Below are positions 9,174-17,398 of a stretch of DNA of 34,107 bases, piece after piece. The stretch is taken from contig JAGTUV010000009.1 of NCBI GenBank assembly GCA_018224305.1, positions 1-34,107 of the forward strand, written 5' to 3'. The notes below the pieces were generated by a model. That model was not told the origin of the DNA. It ran no database searches and was given only the letters and a program-made list of their open reading frames with translations. The position numbers and the translations under genes are program-made. This DNA comes from Gemmatimonadota bacterium (GTDB lineage Bacteria; Gemmatimonadota; Gemmatimonadetes; Longimicrobiales; RSA9). How positions within the stretch are numbered: position 1 is the stretch's first letter; each line of letters starts with the position of its first letter.

Positions 9174-9246
9174 GCTCGCGTAGCTCAGCTGGTAGAGCAG
9201 CTGATTTGTAATCAGCAGGTCGTCGGTTCGAGTCCGACCGCGAGCT
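9174..9246 (+). tRNA. tRNA-Thr (anticodon UGU)
   Basis: The 73-nt sequence folds into a full cloverleaf. The acceptor GCTCGCG (9174-9180) pairs with CGCGAGC (9239-9245), the D arm is GCTC/GAGC, the anticodon arm is GCTGA/TCAGC with TGT at 9207-9209, and the T arm is GTCGG/CCGAC with loop TTCGAGT. CCA is not encoded. Confidence 0.97.
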
Positions 9247-9468
9247 TTCCTTCCGACGTGCTTCATCCCAGGTTTCGGTCCGCCTCGTTGTGCGGTACGG
9301 CTGGCCGCAGCTGTGCCTGCGCCTCCAGCTTCTTCCGGTATCAGTCCGCGCGGGCGTCGTCCAGACAATGTCGCAGACCATGGGCATGCTTTCGACTTCG
9401 AAGAAGACAGCGAACTCTGCCGTTCCGCCGGAGCTTGTTGAGACGCGCCAAGGCTCACGCCGAGAGAC

Positions 9469-11454
9469 TCAGCTGGTACGGTCCGTTTCGCGGCGGCGCG
9501 GCGGTGCCGCCAGCTCTGACGTCGACAGTGTGCGCTGCACCAATGGCTCGCCGCCTTTGCGCACGACGTAGCTCTCCATCGCGAAGTACTCCGGCAGCCC
9601 GAGTCGGTCCAGCCAGCCGGCGGTGGAACGGTTCCGCTCCTCGACGCGCTGCCAGAATTCGCGGTCGTCGTGCCCGGGAAACGGCGCGCGGTCCTTCTGG
9701 CTCTGGTGCTTGAAGATGGCCAGTATCTTCATGCGCAGTTCGTCCTCCGACATCGGTACGAGTACGTCCGCCTCGGCGATCGACCACTCCTGCCACGCTC
9801 CCCGGTAGTACCACACCTCCGGCTGGTCACCGCTGTACTGTTCCAGTGCCTGGTGCACCGCCTGCAGGCACATGCGGTGCGTTCCGTGCGGATCCGACAG
9901 GTCGCCGGCAACGAACACATACTCCGGCCGATGCTCCTCCAACAGCTCGAGCGTGATCTTCACGTCCGCGGGACCGATCGGGTCCTTCTTCACCTTGCCG
10001 GTCTGGTAGAACGGCAGATTGAGGAAGCGGGCCTGCTCGCGCTTCATGCCGAACGTCTCGATACCCGACACCGCTTCCGCTTCACGAATCGATTTCTTTA
10101 TCTTCTGCACGGGTTGCGTGTCCACCTCGCCCGGCCGGCGCGCGCGCATCCACTGTTCGGTATCCTCCACGATCTTCCACGCCGGCAAGTCATCAGCGTC
10201 GAAATCGCGACCGAAGCGACTCAGAAAGTCCAGGTACCGACGGACTTCGTGGTCGAACACTGCTATGTTGCCGGACGTCTGGTATGCGACGATGATGTCG
10301 TTGCCGTTCTGATGCAGCTTGTTCAGGATGCCGCCCATCGAGATCACATCGTCGTCGGGGTGCGGGCTGAAGACGATAACGCGCTTCTTCAACGGCAGCC
10401 GGCTCTTGCCGCGGATCTTCGAGAGAAGAGCATTGAACACTTCGCCATTGATCGGACCGGGCGTACCGTAGCGAGCCAGCAGGGAACTGAGGTGGTGTTC
10501 CCGGTAGTCGAGCGCGTCCAGCTTTAGAACGGACTTGCTCGTGACCTCGCTCAACCAGATGAGAGCCCTGATCTCCAGATCGCGCGTCCAGGTAACCTCT
10601 CCCACCACCCACGGCGTCTTGACCCTCGTAAGTTCGGCGGCTGCCGCCTCATCGAGATAGAACGTGGCGCGGGGGTGTTCCTGCAGGTACGTCGCGGCAA
10701 CGTCAGGCGAGATCGCACCTTCGACGGCACGTCGGATGATGGCTGCCTTGTGCTCGCCGGTTGCGAGCAGCGCGATCTCCTTCGCATCGAGAATCGTAGC
10801 GATACCCATGGTGATCGCCTCGATCGGCACATTCTCCTCGCCAAAGAAGTCCGGTGCGGCATCGCGCCGGGTCAATGTGTCCAGCGCGATGACGCGCGTG
10901 CGGCTCTCGAATCCCGAGCCCGGTTCATTGAAGCCGACGTGTCCCGTCTTGCCGATGCCCAGGATCTGGAAGTCGATACCACCCGCGGCACGGATGGCCT
11001 CCTCGTACTGGACGCACTCTTCCTCGACCTCGTCGCGAGATACATTGCCGCGCGGGAAGTTGATGTTGTCCGGATGGATATTGATGCCGTCGAACAGATT
11101 CTCGTCCATGAAGCGCCGGAAGCTGTGGATGCTGTCCGGTTCCATCGGATAGTACTCGTCGAGGTTGAACGTGATGACGTTCGAGAAGTCGAGCCCTTCC
11201 TCTCGATGCATGCGGATCAGTTCGCGATACACCTCGATCGGTGTGCTGCCCGTCGCCAGGCCCAGCACCGGCTGCTCGCCGCGAGCCGTCTTCTCGCGAA
11301 TGATATCTGCAACGCGGTTGGCGATGATCCGCGCGAAATCATCATGATTCTCGAAAATGACAACGGGCACCTTCTCACGCCTGGACCGCGAGGACTGCTT
11401 ACGGCCCGTAACCGTCGGGGTGCCCGGACCGGTTGCGCTGGCTGATGGTTCCAT
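9469..11454 (-). CDS. Glucosamine-6-phosphate deaminase-like / LmbE (PIG-L) deacetylase fusion
   Basis: The protein has two domains. Residues of about 30-300 are NagB-like: GLATGSTP phosphate loop, FNLDEYYP (Asp99, Glu100), and GIGKTGHVGFNEPGS with His172 and Glu177. Residues of about 355-650 are LmbE/PIG-L-like, with the zinc motif VFSPHPDDD (His365, Asp368) and a later DPHGTHRMC. The architecture matches a known long NagB type that presumably acts on amino-sugar phosphates or N-acetyl sugars. The residue matching E. coli NagB Asp141 is Thr170, so the catalysis may differ. I chose the ATG at 11454 because AGGGAG precedes it; the frame extends upstream to 11580 without family support. No co-transcribed partner is visible. 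Confidence 0.88.
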   Translation of the reverse strand: MEPSASATGPGTPTVTGRKQSSRSRREKVPVVIFENHDDFARIIANRVADIIREKTARGEQPVLGLATGSTPIEVYRELIRMHREEGLDFSNVITFNLDEYYPMEPDSIHSFRRFMDENLFDGINIHPDNINFPRGNVSRDEVEEECVQYEEAIRAAGGIDFQILGIGKTGHVGFNEPGSGFESRTRVIALDTLTRRDAAPDFFGEENVPIEAITMGIATILDAKEIALLATGEHKAAIIRRAVEGAISPDVAATYLQEHPRATFYLDEAAAAELTRVKTPWVVGEVTWTRDLEIRALIWLSEVTSKSVLKLDALDYREHHLSSLLARYGTPGPINGEVFNALLSKIRGKSRLPLKKRVIVFSPHPDDDVISMGGILNKLHQNGNDIIVAYQTSGNIAVFDHEVRRYLDFLSRFGRDFDADDLPAWKIVEDTEQWMRARRPGEVDTQPVQKIKKSIREAEAVSGIETFGMKREQARFLNLPFYQTGKVKKDPIGPADVKITLELLEEHRPEYVFVAGDLSDPHGTHRMCLQAVHQALEQYSGDQPEVWYYRGAWQEWSIAEADVLVPMSEDELRMKILAIFKHQSQKDRAPFPGHDDREFWQRVEERNRSTAGWLDRLGLPEYFAMESYVVRKGGEPLVQRTLSTSELAAPPRRRETDRTS

Positions 11455-11516
11455 TCCGGCAGTCGCTCCCTGGATCATATATGCAGTGGTGCGGCAATGT
11501 ACTGCCGCCGGAGTCC

Positions 11517-11533
11517 CGTGCAACGATTGCACG
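11517..11533. promoter_or_regulatory. Palindrome upstream of the NagB-LmbE gene
   Basis: CGTGCAACGATTGCACG is a perfect 7-3-7 inverted repeat, 63-79 bp upstream of the chosen start of the NagB-LmbE gene. Its form resembles sugar-regulator operators (LacI or GntR type). No regulator gene is adjacent, so the assignment is inference. Confidence 0.45.
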
Positions 11534-11688
11534 ATCTGCTCCATCGCCTGGAAACCCGGGTATCGAGTGGATCGGCGCACTGAGACGAGGGCCGCGGAGT
11601 CAGCGTATTTTCCTGCCCCGACCGGGGGAGTTGGATAGGTCCGCCGCCTCCGGCGTATGGCCTGAGGCGGAGTCGTGTCGAAGTCGAG

Positions 11689-12156
11689 TCACGTGGTGGT
11701 GGCCTCGAGTGTGGAAGTGCAGTGCGGGCAGCGCAGCGCCTGAATCGGGATCGTCGTGGCGCAGAAGGGGCACGACCTGTCTGTCGGGGACTCCGGCTCC
11801 ACCTGCTCCTGGCGCCGCAGCTTGTTGATCGCTTTCACGAGCAGGAAGACCGCGAACGCGACGATCAGGAATGCGATGATGTTGTTGATGAACTGGCCGT
11901 AGTTCAGGGTCACCGCACCGGCCGCCTGGGCATCCGCGATGGTCACGTAGGGTGAGGCGGGGTCGCCCTCGCGCAGGATCATGAACAGGTCCTTGAAGTC
12001 GACACCTCCGAGCATCAACCCGACGGGCGGCATGAGCATGTCGTCGACCAGCGACTTCACGATCGTGCCGAATGCGCCGCCGATGATGATGCCGACGGCC
12101 ATGTCGACAACATTGCCCTTTACGGCGAATTCCTTGAACTCCCCCATCATCGCCAT
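11689..12156 (-). CDS. mscL: Large-conductance mechanosensitive channel MscL with C-terminal zinc ribbon
   Basis: It is an emergency osmotic release valve in the inner membrane. The start is the ATG at 12156, with AGGAG seven bases upstream, which gives the family start [28 protein letters not shown]1 covers residues 16-45 and TM2 residues 88-112 ([20 protein letters not shown]). The normal cytoplasmic helical bundle is replaced or extended by a CPFC..RCPHC module (Cys129, 132, 143, 146), which should bind one zinc. At 155 residues it is slightly longer than the E. coli protein. It is probably a single-gene unit. Confidence 0.93.
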   Translation of the reverse strand: MAMMGEFKEFAVKGNVVDMAVGIIIGGAFGTIVKSLVDDMLMPPVGLMLGGVDFKDLFMILREGDPASPYVTIADAQAAGAVTLNYGQFINNIIAFLIVAFAVFLLVKAINKLRRQEQVEPESPTDRSCPFCATTIPIQALRCPHCTSTLEATTT

Positions 12157-12267
12157 CTTCGGCTCCTGAGACCGGGATGCCATGCATCGGACAGGCCAAT
12201 CTGCGGCTGGATCCCGCTCCGGACAAGCCAGGTTCATGGCGCGGCCGACGTCGCGGGCGTGTCTCGG

Positions 12268-12346
12268 ACGTGCCGCGGGTGAGTCCGTCGCGGTGACCTC
12301 GTCCTCAACCACGACGTGCCGCGCGCGAGTAGTCGCGGTGACCCGG
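12268..12346. repeat. Diverged pair of ~34-bp direct repeats
   Basis: GACGTGCCGCG...GTCGCGGTGACC occurs at 12268-12302 and again at 12313-12346, 45 bp apart, with several substitutions. It lies in the gap between mscL and the next minus-strand gene. No function is evident. Confidence 0.5.
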
Positions 12347-12370
12347 GCTTGACCGTACCGTGCCGGTCGG

Positions 12371-13141
12371 TCAGCCGGTCTGGCTGCCCGTGGGTCCGCC
12401 GGTCGATTTGTCCCCGCGCGATTCCGTCAGGTCCCGGGCCACGCGATCGCACAGGCGGTCCAGCTCGAGCGTCCGTTTGCGGACATAGGCGCGGAACCCG
12501 ATCCTGCACGCGGCGTAGGTACCGCCGATCACGGCCACCGGAATCGCGACAGCGAGAGCCGCAGACCCGAGCGTGCCTGCGATGGCTCCTCCCGCTCCGA
12601 GTCCCACCCCTCCACCAACGCCACCGAGGACGCCACCGAACAATCCGCCGGCGAGCTCGCCGTAGCGGTCCTCTGCCTCGATGCTCGTATTTCCTCCATG
12701 CGCGCTGACGCGCACGGTCGTGCGGCGGCCGGAGCTCGTCGATACCGTCCATGTAAACGTGCGACCGACGAAGCGTGGCTCGCCGTCGTCACCCGACATA
12801 AACCCGATGGTCATGACGAGTCGCTGAAGCGCTGCCTCGTCGGCTTCGAAGGGAAGGGTGTGCTCGGCCCGCACGCGCAGAGGGCCGCCGGCCAGGCGCG
12901 CTACGGCGCCGGATGGACGTGCCGCCCGTTCGATCTCCAACTCATGTGCCGCTGCCCGTAACCGCCCGACATCGATGTGCGCCTCGGCCGCGACTTCCTC
13001 CAGCTCCGCAAGCGTGAGCCCCTGCGCCTGCCTCGTGGCCGGGGCGCTTCTCTGCGCACGCGTGGCATGCTCGAGCAGCTGTCGCACCTCCGTATCCGTA
13101 TAACGACGCACGGGTACGTCCCTCTCGCCCTTGTCGCTCAT
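12371..13141 (-). CDS. Unrecognised protein with glycine-zipper membrane segment
   Basis: From ATG 13141 the product is 256 residues. The first 80 residues contain [19 protein letters not shown] and [29 protein letters not shown], a helix-turn-helix-like pattern often seen at the N-terminus of hypothetical proteins. A beta-rich central region is followed by a glycine-rich hydrophobic stretch ([20 protein letters not shown], then a second hydrophobic segment) and a basic, helical C-terminus. A GTG at 13111 has a better ribosome-binding site (GAGAGG nine bases upstream) and may be the real start. It is divergent from the FolD-like gene. No function can be assigned. Confidence 0.7.
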   Translation of the reverse strand: MSDKGERDVPVRRYTDTEVRQLLEHATRAQRSAPATRQAQGLTLAELEEVAAEAHIDVGRLRAAAHELEIERAARPSGAVARLAGGPLRVRAEHTLPFEADEAALQRLVMTIGFMSGDDGEPRFVGRTFTWTVSTSSGRRTTVRVSAHGGNTSIEAEDRYGELAGGLFGGVLGGVGGGVGLGAGGAIAGTLGSAALAVAIPVAVIGGTYAACRIGFRAYVRKRTLELDRLCDRVARDLTESRGDKSTGGPTGSQTG

Positions 13142-13251
13142 GCCGCTAAACTGACAGGACCACTGTGCGGCCGCAATCCGGAACGTGCGCCGCGGTGGAT
13201 CCCTCGACGTCCGGCCCGGTCGCACACACTGACCAGGGCGGCATTCGTGGT

Positions 13252-13280
13252 TTGACCCCCTATCGAACCCGGCATACGTT
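13252..13280 (+). promoter_or_regulatory. Possible sigma70-type promoter of the FolD-like gene
   Basis: TTGACC (13252-13257) and TACGTT (13275-13280) are separated by 17 bp and lie 38 bp before the ATG at 13318. The -10 match is poor, so this is only a candidate. Confidence 0.3.
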
Positions 13281-13317
13281 GCCCGGCGATGACGTTCACG
13301 CACGGACACGATCCATA

Positions 13318-14160
13318 ATGGCGGCAGTGGTTCTCGACGGCACGGGCCTCGCCCGGCGGCGACTGCCGATGCTGGCTGCGCGCGCAGAAGCCGTGCTCAC
13401 CCGCCGCGGACGCGCTCCCGCTCTTGTCCTCGTCACGTTTGGCGACGACCGCGGGCACGCGCCGCACGTCGCTCGCAAGCAGCGCATGTGCGCCGATGCA
13501 GGCGTGGATCTCATTCCGCTCATCTTCGAGCCCGGTGTCCGGACGCGCGTGGCGCTCGCGCATATGCGTGAGCTGCTGAAGGAGCGTTCGTTCGACGGTG
13601 TCTTCGTGCAGGTTCCCTTTCCGGATGGGATCGACGGCGACTCGCTGGTGTCGGCCGTGCCGGTCGAGCTGGATGTGGACATCATGACGCCGGTCCGCAC
13701 CGCCCGCTACATGAACGGCACCGATGTGCTACCGCCCGTGACCGTGTCGGCAGCCCTGCTCCTGCTGGACGAATACGACATCTCGATCGAGGGTCGGCGC
13801 GGGATCGTGGTTGCGGAGGAGCACCCGTTCTCACTCATGCTGCGCGCAGCGCTCGTCCTGCGCGGCGCAGACATGCGTGCTCCCGTGCATCCGGCAGATC
13901 CCGGCCTGAAGGAGCATGTGCGTGCAGCGGATCTCGTGGTCGTCGCCGCGGGAGTTCCCGGGCTGCTGCATTCCACGATGATCAGGCCGGGAGCCGTCGC
14001 GATCGATGCCGGCTACTTCAACGCCGGTGGTCGCGGCGACATCGATCTCACCGGCGGCATCGACCACCTCGCCGCGATATCGCCCGTGCCCGGGGGCATA
14101 GGGCCCATGACGATTTCGGCACTGCTCGAACGTGTGGTGCTGTTCGCCGAGCAGAACTAG
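13318..14160 (+). CDS. Divergent FolD-like methylene-THF dehydrogenase/cyclohydrolase
   Basis: The 280-residue length and overall layout are those of FolD, which interconverts methylene-, methenyl- and formyl-tetrahydrofolate. Kept features are the catalytic Lys54 (in HVARKQRMC), Gln98 (FVQVPFP), Asp119/Asp121 and the C-terminal PGGIGPMT signature. Changed features are many: the tyrosine before the lysine is His50, DVDG reads DVDI, PCTPxG reads PVTVSA, and the nucleotide-binding GRSxxVGxP motif is replaced by AEEHPFSLM. The NADP site is therefore altered and activity may be reduced or different. Upstream in-frame codons exist, but the family alignment supports ATG 13318. Confidence 0.8.
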   Translation: MAAVVLDGTGLARRRLPMLAARAEAVLTRRGRAPALVLVTFGDDRGHAPHVARKQRMCADAGVDLIPLIFEPGVRTRVALAHMRELLKERSFDGVFVQVPFPDGIDGDSLVSAVPVELDVDIMTPVRTARYMNGTDVLPPVTVSAALLLLDEYDISIEGRRGIVVAEEHPFSLMLRAALVLRGADMRAPVHPADPGLKEHVRAADLVVVAAGVPGLLHSTMIRPGAVAIDAGYFNAGGRGDIDLTGGIDHLAAISPVPGGIGPMTISALLERVVLFAEQN

Positions 14161-14173
14161 TGGACTGTCTCCA
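14161..14173 (+). repeat. 13-bp inverted repeat, left copy
   Basis: TGGACTGTCTCCA starts directly after the FolD-like stop. Its exact reverse complement lies at 14747-14759, so the pair flanks the small His-rich membrane protein gene. Confidence 0.7.
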
Positions 14174-14257
14174 GAGCAACGTCAGCACCGAGAGATGACT
14201 GGGACGCGCACGCGAACCGCCGCGTACTCATTCCACGTGCCTCCAGTGTGCATCGCG

Positions 14258-14713
14258 TCAGAATCGCTCGCCCTGCGCTTCGCGGAGGTGACTGCCGACC
14301 GGCCGGATGCGCGTCCACATCGCCCAGAAGTACAACGCGGCGCCCGCGATCTGGCCGAGTCCGCCGAGCACTACGATCCATGGCAGAACCGCTACGTCGT
14401 ACCACGCACGCATTGCTTCCGCCACGAATCGGGAGCCGGTGGACACGGCGAGAATCCAGTATGCGGCCTGAATCCGCCCGGGTGAGTAGCGAGTGTCATC
14501 CTTCGGCGCGCGCGGGAACAGCCACAGCGCCACGCCGAAGATCAGAAACATCACGAACCCTACGAACACGGCATGCGCGTGCGCGGACACGAGGTGAGGA
14601 TGCGGCCAGATGCCGAACAGCTCCCGGCGCACGAGCAGCCATCCTCCGAGCGCCAGGCCGGAGAATAGAAACAGAATGCCAGTCTTGATGAATCGCCGGA
14701 CGAGTGTATACAT
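14258..14713 (-). CDS. Small His-rich four-TM membrane protein (heme-copper/NnrS-related)
   Basis: The 151-residue product starts MYTLVRRFIKTG and has about four hydrophobic segments. The cluster WPHPHLVSAHAHAVFVGFVMFLIFGVALWLFP puts His38, 40, 45 and 47 at the edge of a membrane helix, as in heme- or copper-binding helices. It is similar in layout to the gene at 19934-20374. Homologues are sometimes annotated as cytochrome oxidase subunit I-like or NnrS-like; a heme/copper or NO role is inference. It is the last gene of the minus-strand operon and is separated from the cupin gene by a 46-bp gap that holds a hairpin. Confidence 0.75.
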   Translation of the reverse strand: MYTLVRRFIKTGILFLFSGLALGGWLLVRRELFGIWPHPHLVSAHAHAVFVGFVMFLIFGVALWLFPRAPKDDTRYSPGRIQAAYWILAVSTGSRFVAEAMRAWYDVAVLPWIVVLGGLGQIAGAALYFWAMWTRIRPVGSHLREAQGERF

Positions 14714-14721
14714 GGCTAGTC

Positions 14722-14759
14722 GACTGTCTCGAATGCCGCGGAACTTTGGAGACAGTCCA
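14722..14759 (-). repeat. Hairpin between cupin and small membrane protein genes, with right copy of the 13-bp repeat
   Basis: GACTGTCTC (14722-14730) pairs perfectly with GAGACAGTC (14749-14757) across an 18-nt loop. The right arm is part of TGGAGACAGTCCA (14747-14759), the inverted copy of the repeat at 14161. It could act as an attenuator between the two genes or be a REP-like repeat. Confidence 0.6.
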
Positions 14760-15176
14760 TTAGTCGTCTGCCTTCGCAGCCTGCTGCCCACCCCGACCGG
14801 ACCCGCCCTGAGCACCGGCCTCGAGCGCGACGGTCAGGAGAAACGCTGCACCCGCCTCGGATTGCACCGTGTGCGGCAGGCCCGCGCCGGCCGACAGCAT
14901 CTCACCAGCAGCGACATCGTGAGATTGCCCGCCGATCGTGAAGCGGATCGACCCATCCAGCGGCTGCACCGTGATCGGTCCGTCCGCGCTGTGCTCCGCC
15001 AGCTCTCCGCCCGGCCCGAGCACCACCAGTGTCACACGCAGCGGTCCGTCCTTGAGCAGAGTACGCGCCGAACGGCCGTGCTTCTGAATGGTCGCCGGGT
15101 CCGCAGTACGCTCACGTTCCTCGTGGAGCTGGAACACCATGACATCGCCGGAGAGCGGGCGCTGGATGGAGGGCAT
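14760..15176 (-). CDS. Cupin-domain protein
   Basis: The 138-residue product is mostly one small beta-barrel: GGELAEHSADGPITVQPLDGSIRFTIGGQSHDVAAGEMLSAGAGLPHTVQSE. It has the two cupin motifs, with His and Glu/Gln positions partly changed (EHSADG, GLPHTV). The ATG at 15176 has GGAGG seven bases upstream and overlaps the stop of the DUF2249 gene (ATGA). A second, shorter cupin sits at 20654-20965 in the divergent operon. Metal binding is likely; the ligand or substrate cannot be told. Confidence 0.85.
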   Translation of the reverse strand: MPSIQRPLSGDVMVFQLHEERERTADPATIQKHGRSARTLLKDGPLRVTLVVLGPGGELAEHSADGPITVQPLDGSIRFTIGGQSHDVAAGEMLSAGAGLPHTVQSEAGAAFLLTVALEAGAQGGSGRGGQQAAKADD

Positions 15177-15430
15177 CAGGACACCTCCGCCGCGTCGGTC
15201 AGTCGAACGACGATCACGCGCCACGTCTCCGGGCCCTGCTCCAGATAATCGAAGCTGAACGCGTCATCGCCACGCGTCGCACGCAGCGTGTAGTACATGC
15301 ACTGCGGATCGTGGTCGACCACGAGCTCCAGCGACTCGCCGATCCCGAGCGATTCATATGCACCCATGATCTGCTCGTAGCGATGCCTTGGCTCGACCGG
15401 CCGGACGTCCAGGCGTATCTGCGTCTTCAT
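15176..15430 (-). CDS. DUF2249 domain protein
   Basis: The 84-residue product is a single DUF2249 domain: LDVRPVEPRHRYEQIMGAYESL, then GESLELVVDHDPQCMYY, and finally FDYLEQGPETWRVIVVRL. DUF2249 is a small SirA/TusA-like fold often encoded beside denitrification and NO-response genes. The chosen ATG (15430) is six bases from GGAGG and overlaps the stop of the preceding TIM-barrel gene, so it is translationally coupled; another ATG lies 3 bp upstream. The protein resembles the DUF2249 gene at 16164-16403. Confidence 0.9.
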   Translation of the reverse strand: MKTQIRLDVRPVEPRHRYEQIMGAYESLGIGESLELVVDHDPQCMYYTLRATRGDDAFSFDYLEQGPETWRVIVVRLTDAAEVS

Positions 15431-16164
15431 CATGTGCCTCCAGTTTCAGTTCGGACCGGCAGGCGCACCAGGTCCGGCGCAGCCGCCGTGCTGCCGCAGC
15501 CCCACCCGCCGCGCCGGCCGAGCCACGTCTCCCACGCCACGCGATAGCGCGTCGAGCTCGGTGCCAGCACGAGCGGGCCGTCATATCCCGCGAGCGCGAG
15601 CGTGCCCATCAGCGTTCCGATGCCCCTGCCTTCCTGCATCGAAGTCTCCGGGCCGCCGCCAATCAACCGGATGTACCGCAAAGCCGGTCCCTGCCGCTCC
15701 AGTACGAATTGCGCATGTTCTGAAACGTCGCCGCTGGCGGTATCGATCTCCCATCCGTAATCGAGGCCCGCCGCGTGCGCGGCCGGATGCCAGGTTGCCG
15801 GCTGACCCGTTGCGAGAGCGAGCGCGCGCCCGCCTGCATCGATGATCGCGCGCGCGCGTTCAGCCCGCTGATCGATGCTGCATTCGCACGACACGATAAC
15901 AGGAGCGCCGAGCGCCTGTGACAGCCGCGCGAGCTGCTCTGCATCAGTCGCCGCGTCCGTGCGGTAGCCCGCAATCGTCACGCCTTCTGTTGCGGCGCTC
16001 GCCAGCGCGGCAGCGACGGCACGCGACCAGTCGCCGTCGGCATCGATGCCGTGCCCGTCGCCCGCACGTAGCTCGAGCGCGGGAAGACCTCGCGCCGCGC
16101 ACGCTGCCGCGAGATCGTCGAGTGAAGCGTCCGGCGCAGCGGCGGAGCTCAGTCCCAGCCGCAT
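15430..16164 (-). CDS. Sugar isomerase/AP endonuclease-like TIM-barrel protein
   Basis: The 244-residue product begins MRLGLSSAAAPDASLDDLAAACAARG and shows the strand/helix rhythm of an AP-endonuclease-2 type TIM barrel (LPALELRAGDGHGID, VTIAGYRTDA, VIVSCECSID, LDYGWEIDTASGD, LRYIRLIGGGPE, YDGPLVLAPSS). A few Glu, Asp and His residues that could bind metal remain, but the classical set is incomplete. It is locked in the operon by ATGA overlaps on both sides. Its place between two DUF2249 genes is unusual. The substrate is unknown. Confidence 0.75.
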   Translation of the reverse strand: MRLGLSSAAAPDASLDDLAAACAARGLPALELRAGDGHGIDADGDWSRAVAAALASAATEGVTIAGYRTDAATDAEQLARLSQALGAPVIVSCECSIDQRAERARAIIDAGGRALALATGQPATWHPAAHAAGLDYGWEIDTASGDVSEHAQFVLERQGPALRYIRLIGGGPETSMQEGRGIGTLMGTLALAGYDGPLVLAPSSTRYRVAWETWLGRRGGWGCGSTAAAPDLVRLPVRTETGGT

Positions 16165-16403
16165 CAGGCTGCGGTCCTCGAGATCTGCACGCGCCACACG
16201 GCGGGACCCTGCTCCAGGTACTCCCAGCCGAACTGGCCGGCGTGCTCGAACTCGAACTGGTAGCGCAGCGGTTTCGGATCGTGATCGTTTACCAGTACGA
16301 ACGCCTCTCCCGCCTCGAGCGAGGTGAACGTCTGGAAGATCGTCGGATGCTTCTCGCGCGGCGGAATGACCCGCACGTCGAGAACTCTCTGTGTGTCGCT
16401 CAT
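16164..16403 (-). CDS. DUF2249 domain protein
   Basis: The 79-residue product is again one DUF2249 domain (VLDVRVIPPREKHPTIFQTF, GEAFVLVNDHDPKPLRYQFE, GWEYLEQGPAVWRVQISR). AAGGAG lies six to seven bases upstream of the ATG. Its stop overlaps the start of the TIM-barrel gene. It probably arose by duplication together with the gene at 15176-15430. Confidence 0.9.
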   Translation of the reverse strand: MSDTQRVLDVRVIPPREKHPTIFQTFTSLEAGEAFVLVNDHDPKPLRYQFEFEHAGQFGWEYLEQGPAVWRVQISRTAA

Positions 16404-16441
16404 GTTACTGCTCCTTCGTTCGAGTTTCAGTTGCTGTGCCG

Positions 16442-17398
16442 TCAGTTGCTGCGCCGGATGAACACACGCACGAGATCCGGCTCCTGCTCCCGTACGTCGT
16501 ACGTGAATCCGCGTTCCTCCAGCATCGGCAGCAGGAACTGCGGCACACGCACATTGATCTGAACGAGCGTCGCTCCCGCCGGCAGCTGCTCGAGCGCGGC
16601 CAGCGTGCGCACCATCGGCTCCGGCGGTTCGAGGTCACGAACGTCGATAATCACCACGTCCTGCTCCGCGTCCGGCGCTGCATCGCCACGAGAAAGGTCG
16701 GGTGCTTCCGGAGAGGGCCCGTCGGCTGGAGCCCGGGCGCCGGCCGCGGGGCGGGCGACCGCGTTACCCCCTGGCTCCTGATCGGGCACCGAGGGCTGGG
16801 CATCGACAGCAGGCGGATGAAACCACACACGCCAGTCGTCGTCCGCCAGTCGCTCGGTCCAGTGCTCGAGACCCTGACGCTTCATGACCGCATAGAGCGG
16901 CACCGGCTCGAAGATCGCCCGCACGCAGAGCACACCACCCGCCGGCACCGTTCGCAGTGCTGCCATGATCAGGCTGAAAGGCTCACGTCCGGCACGCAGT
17001 TCGTCGCGCACGTCCAGCTCGATGACATCCTCGGAAGCGACGCGCTCCAGAGCTTCCGGACGCTTACCCGCATTGCTCGACACCACGTCCCCGTCCTCCT
17101 TCGTGCGTGACTCCACGTTCGCCGGTGCGGCGTGTGACTCCACCTTCGCCGGTGCGGCGCGCGACTCCACGCTCACCGGTGCGCCCGACCCATGCGCGTT
17201 CAGCCGAGCCACGAGCTCCTCCGCATTGACACCCGCCACCCGCGCCGCCTGCTCTACCGTCACGAGCCGCGCCATCACTTTCCTCATTCCTGCATGCCGC
17301 AGTCGCTCAAAGGCCGGCGAGAGCGATACGAACACATCGATTAGCGATTCATCGCGCCCGATCACCGTTGACACTCGGTCCGTACGGGAGATCACCAT
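16442..17398 (-). CDS. DUF1858 - DUF2249 - DUF2249 protein
   Basis: The 318-residue protein has a DUF1858-like N-terminal domain ([51 protein letters not shown]), a repetitive VESxAAPA linker, and two DUF2249-like domains ([22 protein letters not shown]..., and [23 protein letters not shown]...FIRRS). The start ATG 17398 has AGGAGG about five bases upstream. DUF1858 is related to the hybrid-cluster and DUF438 group and is found beside NO and redox proteins. It lies 1 bp downstream of the DUF59 gene stop. A role in redox or sulfur/iron handling under NO is inference. Confidence 0.85.
   Translation of the reverse strand: MVISRTDRVSTVIGRDESLIDVFVSLSPAFERLRHAGMRKVMARLVTVEQAARVAGVNAEELVARLNAHGSGAPVSVESRAAPAKVESHAAPANVESRTKEDGDVVSSNAGKRPEALERVASEDVIELDVRDELRAGREPFSLIMAALRTVPAGGVLCVRAIFEPVPLYAVMKRQGLEHWTERLADDDWRVWFHPPAVDAQPSVPDQEPGGNAVARPAAGARAPADGPSPEAPDLSRGDAAPDAEQDVVIIDVRDLEPPEPMVRTLAALEQLPAGATLVQINVRVPQFLLPMLEERGFTYDVREQEPDLVRVFIRRSN
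17109..17189 (-). repeat. 27-bp tandem repeat in the DUF1858-DUF2249 linker
   Basis: Three copies with period 27 bp, each beginning GACTCCAC on the + strand, encode repeated VESxAAPAx units. Copies differ at several bases. The effect is a flexible linker of variable length. Confidence 0.8.
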
